The position numbers and the translations under genes were made by a program. Positions 12,801 through 24,937 of a stretch of 64,000 nt of DNA are shown one piece after another; position 1 is the first letter of the stretch; every line of letters starts with the position of its first letter. Below the pieces are notes generated by a model. That model made no database searches, was not told the DNA's origin, and was given only the letters and a program-made list of their open reading frames with translations. The stretch is from Persicaria tinctoria. Its lineage: Eukaryota; Streptophyta; Magnoliopsida; Caryophyllales; Polygonaceae. Location of the stretch: the NCBI GenBank assembly GCA_037127255.1, contig JBANSL010000001.1, forward strand, positions 39,733,001 through 39,797,000. The letters run 5' to 3'.

Positions 12801-15800
12801 TCCTTGGAGGCTTAGTGCATGCACATCCGTTCTTAAAGTGCACGCGATCACTAAATTTATTCTCCTTGGAGTCTTACTTGCACATCCCTGGGTTCGAAAG
12901 ACACGTGATTGCTAAATTGATTCTCTTTTGAGGCTTATTTGCACATCCCCGTGTTCGAAAGACAGGTGATTGCTATATTTATTCTCCTTGGAGGCTTACT
13001 TGCACATCCACGTGTTCGAAATGCACGTGATCGCTAAATTTATTCTCCTTGGAGGCTTACTTGCACATCCACGTGTTCGAAAGGCACGTGATTGCTAAAT
13101 TTATTCTCCTTGGAGGCTTACTGCATTCGCATCTGTGCTTAAAGCCCCCACAAATGCTAAATTTATTCTCCTTGACGGCTTACTTGCACATCCCCGTGTT
13201 TGAAAGACACGTGATTGCTAAATTTATTCTCCTTGGAGGCTTACTTGCACATCCCCGTCTTCAAAAGACACGTGATTGCTAAATTTATTCACCTTCGAGG
13301 CTTACATGCATATCCCCATGTTAAAAAGACACGTGAATGCTAAATTTATGGTTTTTTGAGGCTTACTTGCACATCCCCGTGTTCGAAAGACACGTGATTG
13401 CTAAGTTTATTCTCATTCGAGGCTTACTTGCACATCCCCGTATTCGAAAGACACGTGATTGCTAAATTTATTCACCTTGGAGGCTTACTTGCACATCCTC
13501 ATGTTCGAAAGACACGTGATTGCTAAATTTATTCACCTTGGAGGCTTACTTGCACATCCTCATGTTCGAAAGACACGTGATTGCTAAATTTATTCTCCTT
13601 GGAGGCTTACTGCATGCGCATCCGAGCTTAAAGCGCACGCGATCACTAAATTTATACTCCTTTGAGGCTTACTTTCACATCCCCGTGTTCGAAAGACACG
13701 TGATTACTAAATTTATTTTTCTTGGAGGCTTATTTGCACATCCCCGTGTTCGAAAGACACTTGATTGCTATATTTAATCTCCTTGGAGGCTTACTTGCAC
13801 ATCCCCAGGTTCGAAAGACACGTGATTGCTAAATTGATTCTCTTTTGAGGCTTATTTGCACATCCCCGTGTTCGAAAGACAGGTGATTGCTATATTTATT
13901 CTCCTTGGAGGCTTACTTGCACATCCACGTGTTCGAAATGTACGTGATCGCTAAATTTATTCTCCTTGGAGGCTTACTTGCACATCCACGTGTTCGAAAG
14001 GCACGTGATTGCTAAATTTATTCTCCTTGGAGGCTTACTGCATTCGCATCTGTGCTTAAAGCCCCCACAAATGCTAAATTTATTCTCCTTGACGGCTTAC
14101 TTGCACATCCCCGTGTTTGAAAGACACGTGATTGCTAAATTTATTCTCCTTGGAGGCTTACTTGCACATCCCCGTCTTCAAAAGACACGTGATTGCTAAA
14201 TTTATTCACCTTCGAGGCTTACATGCATATCCCCATGTTAAAAAGACACGTGAATGCTAAATTTATGGTTTTTTGAGGCTTACTTGCACATCCCCGTGTT
14301 CGAAAGACACGTGATTGCTAAGTTTATTCTCATTCGAGGCTTACTTGCACATCCCCGTATTCGAAAGACACGTGATTGCTAAATTTATTCACCTTGGAGG
14401 CTTACTTGCACATCCTCATGTTCGAAAGACACGTGATTGCTAAATTTATTCTCCTTGGAGGCTTACTGCATGCGCATCTGAGCTTAAAGCGCACGCGATC
14501 ACTAAATTTATACTCCTTTGAGGCTTACTTTCACATCCCCGTGTTCGAAAGACACGTGATTACTAAATTTATTTTTCTTGGAGGCTTATTTGCACATCCC
14601 CGTGTTCGAAAGACACTTGATTGCTATATTTAATCTCCTTGGAGGCTTACTTGCACATCCCCAGGTTCGAAAGACACGTGATTGCTAAATTGATTCTCTT
14701 TTGAGGCTTATTTGCACATCCCCGTGTTCGAAAGACACGTGATTGCTAAATTTATTCTCCTTGAGGCTTACTTGCACTACCCCGTGTTCGAAAGACATGT
14801 AATTGCTGAATTTATTCTCCTTGGAGGCTTAGTGCATGCACATCCGTTCTTAAAGTGCACGCGATCACTAAATTTATTCTCCTTGGAGTCTTACTTGCAC
14901 ATCCCTGGGTTCGAAAGACACGTGATTGCTAAATTGATTCTCTTTTGAGGCTTATTTGCACATCCCCGTGTTCGAAAGACAGGTGATTGCTATATTTATT
15001 CTCCTTGGAGGCTTACTTGCACATCCACGTGTTCGAAATGCACGTGATCGCTAAATTTATTCTCCTTGGAGGCTTACTTGCACATCCACGTGTTCGAAAG
15101 GCACGTGATTGCTAAATTTATTCTCCTTGGAGGCTTACTGCATTCGCATCTGTGCTTAAAGCCCCCACAAATGCTAAATTTATTCTCCTTGAAGGCTTAC
15201 TTGCACATCCCCGTGTTTGAAAGACACGTGATTGCTAAATTTATTCTCCTTGGAGGCTTACTTGCACATCCCCGTCTTCAAAAGACACGTGATTGCTAAA
15301 TTTATTCACCTTCGAGGCTTACATGCATATCCCCATGTTAAAAAGACACGTGAATGCTAAATTTATGGTTTTTTGAGGCTTACTTGCACATCCCCGTGTT
15401 CGAAAGACACGTGATTGCTAAATTTATTCACCTTGGAGGCTTACTTGCACATCCTCATGTTCGAAAGACACGTGATTGCTAAATTTATTCTCCTTGGAGG
15501 CTTACTGCATGCGCATCTGAGCTTAAAGCGCACGCGATCACTAAATTTATACTCCTTTGAGGCTTACTTGCACATCCCCGTGTTCGAAAGACATGTGATT
15601 GCTAAGTTTATTCTCATTCGAGGCTTACTTGCACATCCCCGTATTCGAAAGACATGTGATTGCTAAATTTATTCACCTTGGAGGCTTACTTGCACATCCT
15701 CATGTTCGAAAGACACGTGATTGCTATATTGATTCTCTTTTGAGGCTTATTTGCACATCCCCGTGTTCGAAAGACACGTGATTGCTAAATTTATTCTCCT

Positions 15801-18000
15801 TGAGGCTTACTTGCACTACCCCGTGTTCGAAAGACATGTAATTGCTGAATTTATTCTCCTTGGAGGCTTAGTGCATGGACATCCGTTCTTAAAGTGCACG
15901 CGATCACTAAATTTATTCTCCTTGGAGTCTTACTTGCACATCCCTGGGTTCGAAAGACACGTGATTGCTAAATTGATTCTCTTTTGAGGCTTATTTGCAC
16001 ATCCCCGTGTTCGAAAGACAGGTGATTGCTATATTTATTCTCCTTGGAGGCTTACTTGCACATCCACGTGTTCGAAATGCACGTGATCGCTAAATTTATT
16101 CTCCTTGGAGGCTTACTTGCACATCCACGTGTTCGAAAGGCACGTGATTGCTAAATTTATTCTCCTTGGAGGCTTACTGCATTCGCATCTGTGCTTAAAG
16201 CCCCCACAAATGCTAAATTTATTCTCCTTGACGGCTTACTTGCACATCCCCGTGTTTGAAAGACACGTGATTGCTAAATTTATTCTCCTTGGAGGCTTAC
16301 TTGCACATCCCCGTCTTCAAAAGACACGTGATTGCTAAATTTATTCACCTTCGAGGCTTACATGCATATCCCCATGTTAAAAAGACACGTGAATGCTAAA
16401 TTTATGGTTTTTTGAGGCTTACTTGCACATCCCCGTGTTCGAAAGACACGTGATTGCTAAGTTTATTCTCATTCGAGGCTTACTTGCACATCCCCGTATT
16501 CGAAAGACACGTGATTGCTAAATTTATTCACCTTGGAGGCTTACTTGCACATCCTCATGTTCGAAAGACACGTGATTGCTAAATTTATTCTCCTTGGAGG
16601 CTTACTGCATGCGCATCTGAGCTTAAAGCGCACGCGATCACTAAATTTATACTCCTTTGAGGCTTACTTTCACATCCCCGTGTTCGAAAGACACGTGATT
16701 ACTAAATTTATTTTTCTTGGAGGCTTATTTGCACATCCCCGTATTCGAAAGACACTTGATTGCTATATTTAATCTCCTTGGAGGCTTACTTGCACATCCC
16801 CAGGTTCGAAAGACACGTGATTGCTAAATTGATTCTCTTTTGAGGCTTATTTGCACATCCCCGTGTTCGAAAGACACGTGATTGCTAAATTTATTCTCCT
16901 TGAGGCTTACTTGCACTACCCCGTGTTCGAAAGACATGTAATTGCTGTATTTATTCTCCTTGGAGGCTTAGTGCATGCACATCCGTTTTTAAAGTGCACG
17001 CGATCACTAAATTTATTCTCCTTGGAGTCTTACTTGCACATCCCTGGGTTCGAAAGACACGTGATTGCTAAATTGATTCTCTTTTGAGGCTTATTTGCAC
17101 ATCCCCGTGTTCGAAAGACAGGTGATTGCTATATTTATTCTCCTTGGAGGCTTACTTGCACATCCACGTGTTCGAAATGCACGTGATCGCTAAATTTATT
17201 CTCCTTGGAGGCTTACTTGCACATCCACGTGTTCGAAAGGCACGTGATTGCTAAATTTATTCTCCTTGGAGGCTTACTGCATTCGCATCTGTGCTTAGAG
17301 CCCCCACAAATGCTAAATTTATTCTCCTTGAAGGCTTACTTGCACATCCCCGTGTTTGAAAGACACGTGATTGCTAAATTTATTCTCCTTGGAGGCTTAC
17401 TTGCACATCCCCGTCTTCAAAAGACACGTGATTGCTAAATTTATTCACCTTCGAGGCTTACATGCATATCCCCATGTTAAAAAGACACGTGAATGCTAAA
17501 TTTATGGTTTTTTGAGGCTTACTTGCACATCCCCGTGTTCGAAAGACACGTGATTGCTAAGTTTATTCTCATTCGAGGCTTACTTGCACATCCCCGTATT
17601 CGAAAGACACGTGATTGCTAAATTTATTCACCTTGGAGGCTTACTTGCACATCCTCATGTTCGAAAGACACGTGATTGCTAAATTTATTCTCCTTGGAGG
17701 CTTACTGCATGCGCATCTGAGCTTAAAGCGCACGCGATCACTAAATTTATACTCCTTTGAGGCTTACTTGCACATCCCCGTGTTCGAAAGACACGTGATT
17801 GCTAAGTTTATTCTCATTCGAGGCTTACTTGCACATCCCCATATTCGAAAGACACGTGATTGCTAAATTTATTCACCTTGGAGGCTTACTTGCACATCCT
17901 CATGTTCGAAAGACACGTGATTGCTATATTTATTCTCCTTGGAGGCTTACTTTCACATCCACGTGTTCGAAATGCACGTGATCGCTAAATTTATTCTCCT
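6880..18000 (+). repeat. Higher-order repeat block built on a 1100-bp (18-monomer) unit with shorter and longer variants
   Basis: A diagnostic junction (a 60-base monomer with TTGAGGCTTACTTGCACTAC) occurs near 7732, 8587, 9932, 10787, 11888, 12745, 14762, 15801 and 16901. The spacings are about 855, 1345, 855, 1101, 857, 2017, 1039 and 1100. A second marker (a pair of monomers with CATCCACGTGTTCGAAATG then CATCCACGTGTTCGAAAGG) gives matching spacings. The main lengths correspond to 14, 18 and 22 monomers. Other copies are one monomer short (1039) or are compound. Copies look almost identical by eye, so homogenisation is recent. Confidence 0.88.
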
Positions 18001-21000
18001 TGGAGGCTTACTGCATTCGCATCTGTGCTTAAAGCCCCCATAAATGCTAAATTTATTCTCCTCGAAGGCTTACTTGCACATCCCCGTGTTTGAAAGACAC
18101 GTGATTGCTAAATTTATTCTCCTTGGAGGCTTACTTGCACATCCCCGTCTTCAAAAGACACGTGATTGCTAAATTTATTCACCTTGGAGGCTTACATGCA
18201 TATCCCCATGTTAAAAAGACACGTGAATGCTAAATTTATTGTTCTTTGAGGCTTACTTGCACATCCCCGTGTTCGAAACACACGTGATTGCTAAGTTTAT
18301 TCTCATTCGAGGCTTACTTGCACATCCCCGTATTCGAAAGACACGTGATTGCTAAATTTATTCACCTTGGAGGCTTACTTGCACATCCTCATGTTCGAAA
18401 GACACGTGATTGCTAAATTTATTCTCCTTTGAGGCTTACTGCACGCGCATCTGAGCTTAAAGCGCACGCGATCACTAAATTTATACTCCTTTGAGGCTTA
18501 CTTTCACATCCCCGTGTTCGAAAGACACGTGATTACTAAATTTATTTTTCTTGGAGGCTTATTTGCACATCCCCGTGTTCGAAAGACACGTGATTGCTAT
18601 ATTTAATCTCCTTGGAGGCTTACTTGCATATCACCGTGTTCGATAGACACGTGATTAATAAACTTACTCTCCTTGGAGGCTTACTTGAACATCATCGTGT
18701 TCGATAGACACGTGATCGCTAAATTTTTTCTCCTTGGTGGCTTACTTGCACATCATCCTGTTCGAAAGGCACGTGATTGCTGAATTTATTCTCCTTGGAG
18801 GCTTAGTGCATGCACATCCGTTCTTAAAGTGCACGCGATCACTAAATTTATTCTCCTTGGAGTCTTACTTGCACATCCCCAGGTTCGAAAGACACGTGAT
18901 TGCTAAATTGATTATCTTTTGAGGCTTATTTGCACATCCCCGTGTTCGAATGACACGTGATTGCGAAATTTATTATCCTTGAGGCTTACTTGCACTACCC
19001 CGTGTTCGAAAGACATGTAATTGCTGAATTTATTCTCCTTGGAGGCTTAGTGCATGCACATCCGTTCTTAAAGTGCACGCGATCACTAAATTTATTCTCC
19101 TTGGAGTCTTACTTGCACATCCCTGGGTTCGAAAGACACATGATTGCTAAATTGATTCTCTTTTGAGGCTTATTTGCACATCCCGGTGTTCGAAAGACAG
19201 GTGATTGCTATATTTATTCTCCTTGGAGGCTTACTTTCACATCCACGTGTTCGAAATGCACGTGATCGCTAAATTTATTCTCCTTGGAGGCTTACTGCAT
19301 TCGCATCTGTGCTTAAAGCCCCCATAAATGCTAAATTTATTCTCCTCGAAGGCTTACTTGCACATCCCCGTGTTTGAAAGACACGTGATTGCTAAATTTA
19401 TTCTCCTTGGAGGCTTACTTGCACATCCCCGTCTTCAAAAGACACGTGATTGCTAAATTTATTCACCTTGGAGGCTTACATGCATATCCCCATGTTAAAA
19501 AGACACGTGAATGCTAAATTTATTGTTCTTTGAGGCTTACTTGCACATCCCCGTGTTCGAAACACACGTGATTGCTAAGTTTATTCTCATTCGAGGCTTA
19601 CTTGCACATCCCCGTATTCGAAAGACACGTGATTGCTAAATTTATTCACCTTGGAGGCTTACTTGCACATCCTCATGTTCGAAAGACACGTGATTGCTAA
19701 ATTTATTCTCCTTTGAGGCTTACTGCATGCGCATCTGAGCTTAAAGCGCACGCGATCACTAAATTTATACTCCTTTGAGGCTTACTTTCACATCCCCGTG
19801 TTCGAAAGACACGTGATTACTAAATTTATTTTTCTTGGAGGCTTATTTGCACATCCCCGTGTTCGAAAGACACGTGATTGCTATATTTAATCTCCTTGGA
19901 GGCTTACTTGCATATCCCCGTGTTCGATAGACACGTGATTAATAAACTTACTCTCCTTGGAGGCTTACTTGAACATCATCGTGTTCGATAGACACGTGAT
20001 CGCTAAATTTTTTCTCCTTGGTGGCTTACTTGCACATCATCCTGTTCGAAAGGCACGTGATTGCTGAATTTATTCTCCTTGGAGGCTTAGTGCATGCACA
20101 TCCGTTCTTAAAGTGCACGCGATCACTAAATTTATTCTCCTTGGAGTCTTACTTGCACATCCCCAGGTTCGAAAGACACGTGATTGCTAAATTGATTCTC
20201 TTTTGAGGCTTATTTGCACATCCCCGTGTTCGAAAGACACGTGATTGCTAAATTTATTATCCTTGAGGCTTACTTGCACTACCCCGTGTTCCAAAGACAT
20301 GTAATTGCTGAATTTATTCTCCTTGGAGGCTTAGTGCATGCACATCCGTTCTTAAAGTGCACGCGATCACTAAATTTATTCTCCTTGGAGTCTTACTTGC
20401 ACATCCCTGGGTTCGAAAGACACGTGATTGCTAAATTGATTCTCTTTTGAGGCTTATTTGCACATCCCGGTGTTCGAAAGACAGGTGATTGCTATATTTA
20501 TTCTCCTTGGAGGCTTACTTTCACATCCACGTGTTCGAAATGCACATGATCGCTAAATTTATTCTCCTTGGAGGCTTACTTGCACATCCACGTGTTCGAA
20601 AGGCACGTGATTGCTAAATTTATTCTCCTTGGAGGCTTACTGCATTCGCATCTGTGCTTAAAGCCCCCATAAATGCTAAATTTATTCTCCTCGAAGGCTT
20701 ACTTGCACATCCCCGTGTTTGAAAGACACGTGATTGCTAAATTTATTCTCCTTGGAGGCTTACTTGCACATCCCCGTCTTCAAAAGACACGTGATTGCTA
20801 AATTTATTCACCTTGGAGGCTTACATGCATATCCCCATGTTAAAAAGACACGTGAATGCTAAATTTATTGTTCTTTGAGGCTTACTTGCACATCCCCGTG
20901 TTCGAAACACACGTGATTGCTATGTTTATTCTCATTCGAGGCTTACTTGCACATCCCCGTATTCGAAAGACACGTGATTGCTAAATTTATTCACCTTGGA

Positions 21001-23276
21001 GGCTTACTTGCACATCCTCATGTTCGAAAGACACGTGATTGCTAAATTTATTCTCCTTTGAGGCTTACTGCATGCGCATCTGAGCTTAAAGCGCACGCGA
21101 TCACTAAATTTATACTCCTTTGAGGCTTACTTTCACATCCCCGTGTTCGAAAGACACGTGATTACTAAATTTATTTTTCTTGGAGGCTTATTTGCACATC
21201 CCCGTGTTCGAAAGACACGTGATTGCTATATTTAATCTCCTTGGAGGCTTACTTGCATATCCCCGTGTTCGATAGACACGTGATTAATAAACTTACTCTC
21301 CTTGGAGGCTTACTTGCACATCATCGTGTTCGATAGACACGTGATCGCTAAATTTTTTCTCCTTGGTGGCTTACTTGCACATCATCCTGTTCGAAAGGCA
21401 CGTGATTGCTGAATTTATTCTCCTTGGAGGCTTAGTGCATGCACATCCGTTCTTAAAGTGCACGCGATCACTAAATTTATTCTCCTTGGAGTCTTACTTG
21501 CACATCCCCAGGTTCGAAAGACACGTGATTGCTAAATTGATTCTCTTTTGAGGCTTATTTGCACATCCCCGTGTTCGAAAGACACGTGATTGCTAAATTT
21601 ATTATCCTTGAGGCTTACTTGCACTACCCCGTGTTCGAAAGACATGTAATTGCTGAATTTATTCTCCTTGGAGGCTTAGTGCATGCACATCCGTTCTTAA
21701 AGTGCACGCGATCACTAAATTTATTCTCCTTGGAGTCTTACTTGCACATCCCTGGGTTCGAACGACACGTGATTGCTAAATTGATTCTCTTTTGAGGCTT
21801 ATTTGCACATCCCGGTGTTCGAAAGACAGGTGATTGCTATATTTATTCTCCTTGGAGGCTTACTTGCACATCCACGTGTTCGAAAGGCACGTGATTGCTA
21901 AATTTATTCTCCTTGGAGGCTTACTGCATTCACATCTGTGCTTAAAGCCCCCATAAATGCTAAATTTATTCTCCTTGAAGGCTTACTTGCACATCCCCGT
22001 GTTTGAAAGACACGTGATTGCTAAATTTATTCTCCTTGGAGGCTTACTTGCACATCCCCGTCTTCAAAAGACACGTGATTGCTAAATTTATTCACCTTGG
22101 AGGCTTACATGCATATCCCCATGTTAAAAAGACACGTGAATGCTAAATTTATTGTTTTTGAGGCTTACTTGCACATCCCCGTGTTCGAAACACACGTGAT
22201 TGCTAAGTTTATTCTCATTCGAGGCTTACTTGCACATCCCCGTATTCGAAAGACACGTGATTGCTAAATTTATTCACCTTGGAGGCTTACTTGCACATCC
22301 TCATGTTCGAAAGACACGTGATTGCTAAATTTATTCTCCTTTGAGGCTTACTGCATGCGCATCTGAGCTTAAAGCGCACGCGATCACTAAATTTATACTC
22401 CTTTGAGGCTTACATTCACATCCCCGTGTTCGAAAGACACGTGATTACTAAATTTATTTTTCTTGGAGGCTTATTTGCACATCCCCGTGTTCGAAAGACA
22501 CGTGATTGCTATATTTAATCTCCTTGGAGGCTTACTTGCATATCCCCGTGTTCGATAGACACGTGATTAATAAACTTACTCTCCTTGGAGGCTTACTTGC
22601 ACATCATCGTGTTCGATAGACACGTGATCGCTAAATTTTTTCTCCTTGGTGGCTTACTTGCACATCATCGTGTTCGAAAGGCACGTGATTGCTGAATTTA
22701 TTCTCCTTGGAGGCTTAGTGCATGCACATCCATTCTTAAAGTGCACGCGATCACTAAATTTATTCTCCTTGGAGTCTTACTTGCACATCCCAGGTTCGAA
22801 AGACACGTGATTGCTAAATTGATTCTCTTTTGAGGCTTATTTGCACATCCCCGTGTTTGAAAGACACGTGATTGCTAAATTTATTCTCCTTGGTGGCTTA
22901 CTGCATGCACATCGATGCTTAAAGCGCACGCAATCGCTAAATTTATTCTAATTGGAGGCTTGCTTGCACATCCCCGTGTTCGAAAGACATGTGATTGCTA
23001 AATTCATTCTCCTTGGAGGCTTGCTTGCACATCCCCGTGTTCGAAAGGCACGTGATTGCTAAATTTAATCTCCTAGGAGGCTTACTGCATGCGCATCCGT
23101 GTTTAAGTGCACGCAATCGCAAAATTTATTCTCCTTGGAGGCTTACTTGCATATCCCCGCGTTCGAAAGACACGTGATTGCTAAATTTATTCTCCTTGGA
23201 GGCTTCATTGCACATCCCTGTGTTCGAAAGACACGTGATTGCTAAATTTAGTCACCTTGGAGGCTTACTTGCATAT
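18000..23276 (+). repeat. Higher-order repeat block with 1284-1345 bp units
   Basis: Units here keep a four-monomer segment that most 7-18 kb units lack. Equivalent points near 18734, 20018 and 21363 are 1284 and 1345 bases apart (about 21 and 22 monomers). Copies share private changes such as CATCATCCTGTTCGAAAGG and TTGAACATCATCG, which also occur in the single long unit near 9.6-9.9 kb. The last unit changes after about 22850 into a segment with CTAATTGGAGGCTTGCTTGC and TAATCTCCTAGGAGGC, also present at 5.45-5.7 kb and 33.1, 37.3, 41.6, 44.9, 46.9 and 51.1 kb. The block ends at the retrotransposon insertion. Confidence 0.85.
23272..23276 (+). other. Target-site duplication, left copy (CATAT)
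   Basis: The five bases before the 5' LTR are CATAT. The five after the 3' LTR (30178-30182) are AATAT, a 4-of-5 match. Five-base duplications are usual for Ty3-gypsy integrases. The uninterrupted paralog near 37641-37645 reads CATAT followed by CCCCATG, so the left copy is ancestral and the first base of the right copy has changed or was altered on insertion. Confidence 0.7.
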
Positions 23277-23550
23277 TGATAATGCATATTTTAGATAGGC
23301 ATTATAGTTACATTTAGTTTAGTTAGGTTGCATTTCTTGCTTGCTTTATCGTTAAATTGCATCTTGTGTTTATTTTAGAAAAGTTCGGATTCTGCGCAAT
23401 TTTATGTTTATCTCGCAGATTGAATCGGAACACATTTGGGAGATGCAATATCTCGACGAGGAACACAAGATACATGGGAAGGAACAAGGAAGAAAGAAGC
23501 AAGACGAGAAGATAAGCCCGCAAAGAAAGTAAAAACCACAGCAATACCAC

Positions 23551-23680
23551 GTGCCGCGGGCGCCGCAGATTTGCCGCGGACGCCGCAACTGCACCCGCTG
23601 CAGCGGGTAGCGAGGAAGACATTTGCGGCGGGCGCCGCAACACTTGCGGCGGCCGCCGCACGTACGGCCAGCGCGCAACC
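23551..23680 (+). repeat. GC-rich motif cluster in the 5' LTR
   Basis: Contains GTGCCGCGGGCGCCGCAG, TGCGGCGGGCGCCGCAAC (23624-23641) and the palindrome TGCGGCGGCCGCCGCA. The 18-base copy at 23624-23641 is the exact reverse complement of 26147-26164 in gag. The same block is at 29175-29304 in the 3' LTR. Confidence 0.8.
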
Positions 23681-24307
23681 GTTTTGGAAAACCCTAGTTT
23701 TTATCTATTTTTGTTTGGAGGCCGAATTGAATCTTTTTATTAGGCCTTTTATGTTATTTTTCATCACCTTTCATTCTATTCATTCAACCATTAGACTTTT
23801 TAGAGACTTTGAGCTATGTCTTCCATGAGGAACTAAACTCATCTATTCTGCCTGCAATTTGAAGCTTTATTCGGATTGATTGTGAGTTTCTAATTCTCGC
23901 TCCTAGTTTCCTATTTGTGAATGCTTCGACTTCTTTGTGCTTAATTAATTATTGATTTGTTCTATCTTGTCTGGCCAACTCGTTAGATCAATTCAATCGC
24001 TAAGGTTTTGTAGATTCCTGGTTGTGAACCTTAACCTAAGTGGCAAACTTATTCCTTTAGGGCTGGTTGAACTAATTGAATAAGTAGGAAGTTGAATGTG
24101 TTGTTAAATCCTTTTTTTAGGGACTGCAAATACCTTGGCTAATCTCTGAACTTAAAGCTGTCAATTGGGTTAAATCCTTCTTTACGGACTGTTCGATTGA
24201 TAAGGGTTGCTAGGACTGGTTGGACTAGTAACTATATTAGGTCGGGACAAGGGCATTCATAGGAAACATAATAGGACGAGAAGAAGTTACAAGGATCGCT
24301 TCAATCC

Positions 24308-24313
24308 AATAAA
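24308..24313 (+). promoter_or_regulatory. Candidate polyadenylation signal in the LTR (AATAAA)
   Basis: AATAAA within CCAATAAAGTGG. The copy in the 3' LTR, which would act on the transcript, is at 29932-29937. The motif is short and AT-rich sequence is common here, so this is tentative. Confidence 0.35.
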
Positions 24314-24455
24314 GTGGAAAATTGTAGGTGGAATTGCTTCTCTAAATTGTTTAAACCAAAATCACTTATTCTGCTTTCGTTAATTTGCTTTAAAAACTTT
24401 CACACAAAAAACCCCCAATCTGGTTACTTAATCAACGTTAAAATCACATTTGAGT

Positions 24456-24462
24456 TATAAAT
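24456..24462 (+). promoter_or_regulatory. Candidate TATA box in the LTR
   Basis: TATAAAT in GAGTTATAAATTTCCC, about 92 bases before the LTR end. If used, R and U5 together would be short. Other AT-rich stretches in the LTR cannot be excluded. Confidence 0.25.
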
Positions 24463-24557
24463 TTCCCTGTGGGATCGACCTCTTACTTATTACTATACTA
24501 GTTATAGGTTTGAGTTTCTTTGGCGGAATCAACGACAGGTTTTCCCTCCGTCAAATT

Positions 24558-24575
24558 TGGCGCCGTTGCCGGGGA
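24558..24575 (+). other. Primer binding site, tRNA-Asp
   Basis: TGGCGCCGTTGCCGGGGA lies four bases after the 5' LTR. It is complementary over 18 bases to the 3' end of plant tRNA-Asp (including CCA), the primer commonly used by Athila/Tat elements. It fixes both the LTR end and the element's orientation. Confidence 0.93.
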
Positions 24576-24682
24576 CCTTTTATTAAATTCTTGTGTGTTT
24601 TTAGTGTTGATCTTGGTGTGGACCGTCTTATAGGGTCCATACCTTTTGCTACTAATTCTTCTTTGTAGAAAACATTGCAGGG

Positions 24683-24916
24683 ATGGCGAACCGCACTCTT
24701 AAGGAGCTTTCTGCTCCTGATCTGGCACAGCAACCCCTGGCAATCCAATACCCTGCGCTGGCAGAAGGAGTAAACTTTGAGCTGAAGTCAGGGGTAGTTC
24801 ATCTTCTACCCAAATTCCATGGGCTAAGTGGGGAGGACCCCCACAAGCATCTTTCTGAATTCCATAGGGTGGTGGTTGGGATGAAACCAGCGAATGTAAC
24901 TGAAGAGCAAATCTAG
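24683..24916 (+). pseudogene. N-terminal part of gag, cut off by an in-frame amber codon
   Basis: From the ATG at 24683, 107 bases after the primer site, a 77-residue stretch begins MANRTLKELSAPDLAQQPLA and includes FHGLSGEDPHKHLSEFHRVV, typical of the amino end of Athila-type Gag proteins. It ends at TAG (24914-24916). The frame stays open after the stop for a further 735 codons and continues the same domain without a shift. The break is therefore one substitution or an efficient stop, not a domain boundary. The upstream leader is short and has no splice signals I can support. Translation from this ATG would give only a fragment lacking the zinc knuckle. Whether the stop is a decay mutation of this copy or shared by the family cannot be told from one copy. 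Confidence 0.8.
24914..24916 (+). other. In-frame amber stop codon within gag
   Basis: The local reading is ...GAG CAA ATC TAG CTG AGA GCC..., the same frame on both sides. It lies inside the conserved Gag domain, just before LRAFPFTLK, where related proteins have an ordinary residue. The following bases (CTG) do not match the known tobamovirus-type readthrough context CARYYA. It is best read as a nonsense mutation. Confidence 0.85.
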
Positions 24917-24937
24917 CTGAGAGCCTTTCCCTTCACT

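Larger units (their letters stand above)
1..23276 (+). repeat. Satellite array, left part, 61/62-bp monomers in higher-order repeats
   Basis: Uninterrupted head-to-tail tandem array. The start of the monomer (CTAAATTTATTCTCCTTGGA) recurs every 61 or 62 bases. Type A monomers continue GGCTTACTTGCACATCCCCG and end TTCGAAAGACACGTGATTG. Type B monomers continue ACTGCATGCGCATC and end in a GCTTAAAGCGCACGCGATCA-like stretch. A third form, B-prime, has GCTTAAAGCCCCCACAAACG. I saw no inverted monomer. Substitutions between monomers are common, but higher-order copies are nearly identical, the usual sign of amplification by unequal exchange. The array starts mid-monomer at base 1, so it continues beyond the window. 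Coding capacity is only apparent: no open frame exceeds a few monomers and no frame has non-repeat content. The satellite family name is unknown to me. A centromeric or other heterochromatic location is an inference from array size alone. Confidence 0.97.
23277..24553 (+). repeat. 5' LTR, 1277 bp
   Basis: Starts TGATAATGCATATTTTAGAT and ends CCCTCCGTCA, giving TGA/TCA short inverted ends. It is repeated at 28901-30177 with the same length and about eight substitutions (for example A at 23404 against G at 29028). It contains a GC-rich block at 23551-23680, a candidate polyadenylation signal AATAAA at 24308-24313 and a TATAAAT stretch at 24456-24462. Transcript start and U3/R/U5 limits cannot be set from sequence alone. 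A 130-codon open frame inside it (23436-23828) has no recognisable domain and is probably chance. Confidence 0.95.

Noticed and set aside
1..23276. CRISPR-like array of direct repeats
   Set aside because: There are no unique spacers. The whole unit is repeated head to tail, and no cas-like gene is nearby.
23323..23678. Minus-strand Arg/Pro/Ala-rich frames in the LTR (also 28947-29285)
   Set aside because: They are low-complexity translations of the GC-rich motif on the opposite strand, with no support as genes.
23436..23828. 130-codon frame in the 5' LTR, repeated at 29060-29452
   Set aside because: It lies across the LTR and its GC-rich cluster, has no recognisable domain, and is duplicated only because the LTR is.
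24558..24575. tRNA-Asp gene fragment
   Set aside because: Only the 18 bases complementary to the tRNA 3' end are present, immediately after an LTR, which is the definition of a primer binding site.
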